Below are positions 7,876-10,968 of a DNA stretch of 10,968 nucleotides, in pieces (positions within the stretch are counted from its first letter, which is position 1; the number at the start of each line of letters is the position of its first letter). This stretch comes from Pseudomonadota bacterium. Its GTDB lineage: Bacteria; Pseudomonadota; Alphaproteobacteria; Rhizobiales; Beijerinckiaceae. The position numbers were made by a program, and so were the translations under genes. The DNA lies in the NCBI GenBank assembly GCA_023423995.1, contig JAFAEL010000007.1, positions 1-10,968 of the forward strand. The letters are read 5' to 3'. The notes below the pieces were generated by a model that worked only from the letters and a program-made list of their open reading frames with translations, searched no databases and was not told the origin of the DNA.

Positions 7876-7918
7876 CTGGCGCGGAGAACATAACGCGCAA
7901 CCACTGCACTCGCGCCAG
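7876..7918 (-). promoter_or_regulatory. stem-loop in the sbp-cysTWA 5' leader
   Basis: CTGGCGCG and CGCGCCAG (7911-7918 and 7876-7883 read on the minus strand) form an 8-bp perfect stem around 27 bases. They sit 27 bases upstream of the sbp start and downstream of the candidate promoter. CTCC at 7883-7886 (minus strand), touching the distal arm, could pair instead with the GGAG of the sbp ribosome-binding site (7856-7859). Either a transcription-factor operator or an RNA switch is possible; I recognise no known riboswitch class. Confidence 0.35.
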
Positions 7919-7948
7919 ACCTGATTTCACTTTTTTGATGCGCTAAAT

Positions 7949-7976
7949 TTTCTAATACACAGATCGCTCTTGTCCA
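7949..7976 (-). promoter_or_regulatory. candidate sigma-70 promoter for sbp-cysTWA
   Basis: Read on the minus strand, TGGACA (7971-7976) and TAGAAA (7949-7954) are separated by 16 bases, matching TTGACA at 5 of 6 and TATAAT at 4 of 6. The element falls in the most A/T-rich stretch of this window (about 7921-7970) and would give a leader of roughly 90 bases before the sbp ATG. Activation by a CysB-like regulator would be expected from family knowledge, but I cannot point to its site. Confidence 0.35.
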
Positions 7977-8108
7977 ACTGTAGGGAAGTGCGCGGCGAGG
8001 GCAAGCGGTACGGGACGGTCAGGCTTCGGCAACCCTCCGAACCGCCGATGGGATCGTTCCACGCCCCCCGACGTTCTGGGTGTCGGGCTTTGGAGGGCCC
8101 GCCCAGAA

Positions 8109-10124
8109 ATGGCCAATGGCTACTCGTCCGGACGCCGCGGACAGGTGGAGGCGAGCGCCCCTCCGCTGAACGGCAACATCGCGGTGGTCGCGTTCGGCGT
8201 CGTGGCCGCACTGTATTTCGGCCGCGAGGTCTTCATCCCCATCGCGGGGGCCATCCTGCTCAGCTTCGTGCTCGCGAGCCCCGTCCGGCTTCTCCAGGAC
8301 TGGGGCATGGGCCGCCGAAGCTCCGTCGCGATCGTCGTGGTTCTCGCCTTTGCGGCACTCCTGTCGGTCGCGGCCGTCCTGGTCTCGCAGCTGACCCAGC
8401 TCGCCGGCGACTTGCCGCGCTATCAATGGACGATCCGCGACAAGATCACGGCCTTCAAGGACACGGCCGGGGGCCACGGGCCGGTCGGGCGGGTTGCGGA
8501 GCTGCTCCAGGACCTGACGGACGAGATCAAGCTTCCGCCCCGTCCGAAGGCCGGCGACGCCCCAGCCGCCCTGGATCACGCGCCGCCGGAACGCCCCGTG
8601 CGGGTCGAGGTGGTGGATACGGGAGGCAGCCCGATCCAGACGATCTCCAACTTCATCTCGCCGCTGCTCCATCCGCTCGCGACCACGGGCCTCGTGGCGA
8701 TCTTCGTCGTGTTCATCCTCCTGCAGCGGAACGACCTGCGGAACCGCCTGATACGCCTCGCCGGCTCGCACGACCTCCAGCGCACGACGGCGGCGATGAA
8801 CGACGCGGCCGTGCGCCTCAGCCGCTTCTTCCTCACTCAGGTCACGCTGAATGCCTGTTTCGGCGTCGTGGTCGGGCTCGGCCTCTGGCTGATCGGCATC
8901 CCGAGCCCGGTTCTCTGGGGCATCCTCGCGGCGATCTCGCGCTTCATCCCGTATGTCGGCGTGGTGATCGCGGCCGGGTTCCCGCTTCTTCTCGGCGCCG
9001 CGGTCGATCCAGGCTGGTCGATGCTCCTGATGACGGCCGGCTTCTTCCTCGTGGTCGAGTTCCTGGTGGCCCAGGTGATCGAGCCCCTCCTCTACGGGCA
9101 TTCGACGGGGCTCTCCCCGATCGCCGTCATCGTCTCGGTGACGTTCTGGACGTGGCTCTGGGGCGGGGTCGGGCTGCTTCTCGCAACGCCCCTGACCGTG
9201 TGCCTGGTGGTCCTTGGCCGCCATGTGGAGCAGCTCGAATTCCTCGAGGTCATGCTCGGGGATCGGCCACCCCTGACCGAGGCGGAGATCTTCTACCAGC
9301 GGATGCTCGCGGGCGATGCGGGAGAGGGCTTCGAGCAGGCGGAAGCCTTTCTCCGCGACCATTCCCTAACGACCTACTACGACGAGATCGCCCTCAAGGG
9401 CCTCGCGCTGGCGCAGCTCGACGCCGGCCGCGGCGTGCTGGACGGCGCCGCCCTCTCGCGGGTCGAGGAAACCGTGTCCGACCTCGTCGACGAACTGTCC
9501 GACTACCAGGATGTCGTGCCGAGACCAGAGGCGCCGCAGGCGGAGGCAGAGAAGGCGGGCGCGAAGCGCGCCGACGGCGACGCCGACCTCGACGAGACGT
9601 TGGAGCGGGCGGACGAGCGGACCGACACGCTGCCGACCCTGGCGGAGGATGATCTCGCACCGGATTGGCGCGGGGCCGCCACGGTTCTCTGCGTCGCCGG
9701 TCGCAACCAGCTCGATCGCGCTGGAGCCCAGATGCTGGCCCAGCTCCTCGCCAAGCACGGCCTCGGTGCACGCGTGGAGGGAGCCGAGCTCCTGGCCTCG
9801 AACCGGCCGCTGCCCCTCGATCCGTCCGAGGTTCGGCTGATCTGCCTGTCGTTCCTCGACACGACGGCGCCCGTCCATGTCCGGTTCGCGGTCCGGCGCC
9901 TGCGGCGCCGCTTTCCGGACGCCCAGATCCTCGTGGCTGCGTGGGGGATTGCGGACGATGAGGCGGAAAAGCTCTGCGCGGCCTCCCGCTCCAGTGCCTG
10001 CGCCAGCCGCCTCAGCGACGCGCTTCGCTACTGCCTGGATGCGGCGCGCAGGAGGCCGGACGCCGGCGTCTTGCCGTCGGACGAGGCTGTTCCGCGCGAA
10101 CTCCCGCGAGCGAGTGCAGCCTGA
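8109..10124 (+). CDS. AI-2E/PerM-family membrane protein with C-terminal alpha/beta domain
   Basis: 671 residues. Residues 1-385 match the AI-2E transporter (PerM/YdiK) family of inner-membrane proteins, for which autoinducer-2 export and cation/proton exchange have both been proposed; the substrate here is unknown. Membrane segments: about 24-59, 72-94, 190-205, 246-264, 268-297, 304-325 and 338-370, with a soluble stretch at about 96-180. Family landmarks are ISRFIPYVGVVIAAGFPLLLG (276 onward) and EPLLYGHSTGLSP (325-337). After the membrane part come a helical region (386-465), an acidic charged linker (471-520) and a separate alpha/beta domain (about 523-613): strand ATVLCVAG, helix, strand RLICLSFLD, helix, strand AQILVAAWG. 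That pattern resembles a flavodoxin- or B12-binding-like fold, but without the DxHxxG cobalamin motif. The family is often about 350 residues, so this is an extended form. Start by the ATG at 8109 with GGAGGG upstream. Confidence 0.88.
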   Translation: MANGYSSGRRGQVEASAPPLNGNIAVVAFGVVAALYFGREVFIPIAGAILLSFVLASPVRLLQDWGMGRRSSVAIVVVLAFAALLSVAAVLVSQLTQLAGDLPRYQWTIRDKITAFKDTAGGHGPVGRVAELLQDLTDEIKLPPRPKAGDAPAALDHAPPERPVRVEVVDTGGSPIQTISNFISPLLHPLATTGLVAIFVVFILLQRNDLRNRLIRLAGSHDLQRTTAAMNDAAVRLSRFFLTQVTLNACFGVVVGLGLWLIGIPSPVLWGILAAISRFIPYVGVVIAAGFPLLLGAAVDPGWSMLLMTAGFFLVVEFLVAQVIEPLLYGHSTGLSPIAVIVSVTFWTWLWGGVGLLLATPLTVCLVVLGRHVEQLEFLEVMLGDRPPLTEAEIFYQRMLAGDAGEGFEQAEAFLRDHSLTTYYDEIALKGLALAQLDAGRGVLDGAALSRVEETVSDLVDELSDYQDVVPRPEAPQAEAEKAGAKRADGDADLDETLERADERTDTLPTLAEDDLAPDWRGAATVLCVAGRNQLDRAGAQMLAQLLAKHGLGARVEGAELLASNRPLPLDPSEVRLICLSFLDTTAPVHVRFAVRRLRRRFPDAQILVAAWGIADDEAEKLCAASRSSACASRLSDALRYCLDAARRRPDAGVLPSDEAVPRELPRASAA

Positions 10125-10130
10125 CCCTAC

Positions 10131-10394
10131 CTAGACGCGCGGCACCTCGTGAGGGTTCTCGGCTGCGGCGGGCTGCGGCGTCGCGGCAGAGAAGCCGGGC
10201 GCATCGACATGCCAGAGGAGGCCGTGCTCTGACAGGACCGCCCACGCCGCCTCTGCCTCTCCCTGCCCGGCCGCGACCGCCTGATCGAAAGCCGCCAGAC
10301 CGGGCTTCCGCAGGGCCGGGTCGGCCTCGTCGAGCCTCCTCCCTACCGCCACTCGCCACGTCTCGCGCAGCTTTCGCTTCACGATGCTGGTCAT
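10131..10394 (-). CDS. small hypothetical protein
   Basis: Not recognised. 87 residues with no signal peptide or membrane segment, probably cytoplasmic. The N-terminus is basic (KRKLRETWRVAVGRR at 6-20). An acidic-to-neutral helical middle (about 33-62, FDQAVAAGQGEAEAAWAVLSEHGLLWHV) looks like one or two helices. The end is Pro/Ala-rich and probably disordered. There is no cysteine. Third codon positions are strongly G/C, as in its neighbours, supporting real coding. The ATG at 10394 has AGAAGG directly against it and GAGGA 15 bases upstream; a GTG at 10382 is the alternative start. It is convergent with the AI-2E gene, 6 bases apart, and divergent from the coiled-coil gene. A functional link to either is not shown. 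Confidence 0.65.
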   Translation of the reverse strand: MTSIVKRKLRETWRVAVGRRLDEADPALRKPGLAAFDQAVAAGQGEAEAAWAVLSEHGLLWHVDAPGFSAATPQPAAAENPHEVPRV

Positions 10395-10537
10395 CCTTCT
10401 ACTTTCCTCGCAGCAGAGGGCGCCGCATACACAGCTGAAACGCCTTCCGGTTCAGGAATTTTCGCCATCCTCAGATCACAATGTGTGCACAAGAGAGTAG
10501 CGTTCCCGGACGTCGTCGGTTCGATTTGCATACAGTC

Positions 10538-10563
10538 TCGGCTGGCCGCGAGGCCGTGGCCGA
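10538..10563 (+). promoter_or_regulatory. leader hairpin with GCGA loop before the coiled-coil gene
   Basis: TCGGC (10538-10542) pairs with GCCGA (10559-10563) and GGCC (10544-10547) with GGCC (10552-10555), enclosing GCGA, a GNRA-type tetraloop, with a 1x3 internal loop. It ends 12 bases before the ATG at 10576 and so could limit ribosome access. It lies in the 181-base divergent gap 10395-10575, which also holds the palindrome TGTGCACA at 10484-10491; no clear promoter could be assigned there. Confidence 0.3.
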
Positions 10564-10575
10564 CTTGGGTGTTTA

Positions 10576-10968
10576 ATGGCGGTTGATATCAAGGCAGAGC
10601 TGACGCGACCTCCGGCCCTCATTCTCGCCGCGCTCGCCGCCCTGGGGTGGGTGCTGTTCGCCCTGTCATCCGTCTCGGCCACGTCTGTTCAAAAGACGCA
10701 GCGGCTGCAGATCGCCGATCTCACGGCCAAGAACGAGCAGCTCACGACCGATCTCGCGCGGCAGGTGGAGGCATCCGGCGCGCTCGCAGACCTTCAGGCC
10801 AAGGTTGGGGCGACCCGGGAGGAGCTCGCGCGCGTGAGCCAGACGAGGACGGATGTGCAGAACGAACTCGCGGCTGCACAGCGCAACCTGCAGAACGTCA
10901 AGCGCGATCTCGGCGATGCCGATCGCAACCTGCAGAGCCAGTCCCAGAGGCTGAACGAACTCCAGACG
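10576..10968 (+). CDS. membrane-anchored coiled-coil protein (3' truncated)
   Basis: Open to the end of the window; 131 residues visible. A short basic/acidic N-terminus (MAVDIKAELTRPP) precedes one hydrophobic segment at about 13-33 (ALILAALAALGWVLFALSSV). From about residue 38 to the edge there is continuous heptad-patterned, Gln/Leu/Arg/Asp-rich sequence without proline, with NLQ recurring (AQRNLQNVKRDL, DADRNLQSQSQRL). This fits a single-pass inner-membrane protein with a long periplasmic or cytoplasmic coiled coil. No signal-peptidase site stands out, so the hydrophobic segment is probably an anchor. The ATG at 10576 follows TTTA with no strong ribosome-binding site; no alternative start lies just upstream. 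I cannot name the family because the C-terminal domain, which would decide it, is outside the window. Confidence 0.75.
   Translation, partial: MAVDIKAELTRPPALILAALAALGWVLFALSSVSATSVQKTQRLQIADLTAKNEQLTTDLARQVEASGALADLQAKVGATREELARVSQTRTDVQNELAAAQRNLQNVKRDLGDADRNLQSQSQRLNELQT

Larger units (their letters stand above)
7850..8108. promoter_or_regulatory. 259-bp divergent intergenic region, sbp / AI-2E gene
   Basis: The longest gene-free stretch in the window. The half nearest sbp holds its leader stem-loop and the AT-rich promoter patch with T6 at 7931-7936. The half nearest the AI-2E gene is GC-rich and holds GGAGGG at 8092-8097, eleven bases before the ATG at 8109, plus a small hairpin (8067-8072 with 8082-8087) just ahead of it. 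I see no convincing rightward promoter and no small gene. Confidence 0.5.

Noticed and set aside
7850..7930. 27-residue N-terminal extension of Sbp from a GTG at 7930
   Set aside because: It would place a charged segment before a proper signal peptide and has no ribosome-binding site, while the ATG at 7849 has AGGAG at ideal spacing.
7921..7947. CTGATTT ... GCTAAA reminiscent of a SAM-II riboswitch on the plus strand
   Set aside because: The first stem and the pseudoknot partner after GCTAAA are absent, the strand points away from the sulfate operon, and the next gene is over 160 bases away.
8019..9362. 447-codon minus-strand frame opposite the AI-2E gene
   Set aside because: Antisense shadow: its Arg/Glu/Asp/His-rich low-complexity translation mirrors the GC-rich codons of the real gene, which has clear family motifs.
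10476..10682. 68-codon minus-strand frame near the end of the window
   Set aside because: It overlaps antisense the start of the coiled-coil gene and has no protein-like features.
1..10968. Mobile element, CRISPR, toxin-antitoxin or defence cluster
   Set aside because: No transposase, integrase, direct-repeat array, tRNA boundary or toxin-like gene pair was seen; gene content and codon character are even throughout.

Overview
The window is GC-rich and gene-dense, with strong G/C preference at third codon positions, short or overlapping intergenic gaps and alphaproteobacterial gene content. A glutathione-dependent formaldehyde dehydrogenase, a two-gene HIT/NudC operon, an Sbp-CysT-CysW-CysA sulfate importer and a long AI-2E-family protein with a soluble tail point to a Rhizobiales bacterium, plausibly Methylobacteriaceae (Methylobacterium or Microvirga type). 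That placement is inferred from protein style, not from a marker gene. No rRNA, tRNA, CRISPR array, insertion sequence, phage gene or integrase is visible; this reads as ordinary chromosomal backbone.

Layout. Positions 1-1013 (+) hold the 3' part of an outer-membrane polysaccharide export (OPX/Wza-type) gene, closed by a strong hairpin with a UUCG loop. Positions 1115-2251 (+) encode class III alcohol dehydrogenase (S-(hydroxymethyl)glutathione dehydrogenase). It faces a minus-strand pair in which a HIT-family protein (3248-3661) precedes the NAD(H) pyrophosphatase/RNA-deNADding enzyme NudC (2307-3221). Divergent from that pair is a small exported protein of unknown function (3747-4046, +). 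Its last 39 bases overlap, tail to tail, the end of the sulfate importer operon. That operon runs on the minus strand from 7849 down to 4008 in the order sbp-cysT-cysW-cysA with gaps of 4, -8 and 9 bases, so it is surely one transcript. Its 5' leader contains an 8-bp perfect inverted repeat and an AT-rich promoter patch. Divergent from it is a 671-aa AI-2E/PerM-family membrane protein with an acidic linker and a C-terminal alpha/beta domain (8109-10124). An unrecognised 87-aa protein (10131-10394, -) follows. The window ends inside a membrane-anchored coiled-coil protein starting at 10576 (+).

How the genes work together. Sbp captures periplasmic sulfate or thiosulfate, CysT/CysW form the membrane channel and CysA hydrolyses ATP, feeding cysteine and hence glutathione synthesis; the FrmA-type enzyme uses glutathione to oxidise formaldehyde. 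The link between these two is metabolic, not operonic. HIT and NudC are both nucleotide-hydrolysing families and are co-transcribed. I did not find a convincing new multi-gene system. The points most worth a second look are the structured sbp leader, the AI-2E/soluble-domain fusion, the insertion in the formaldehyde dehydrogenase, the NudC start and the unknown small proteins.
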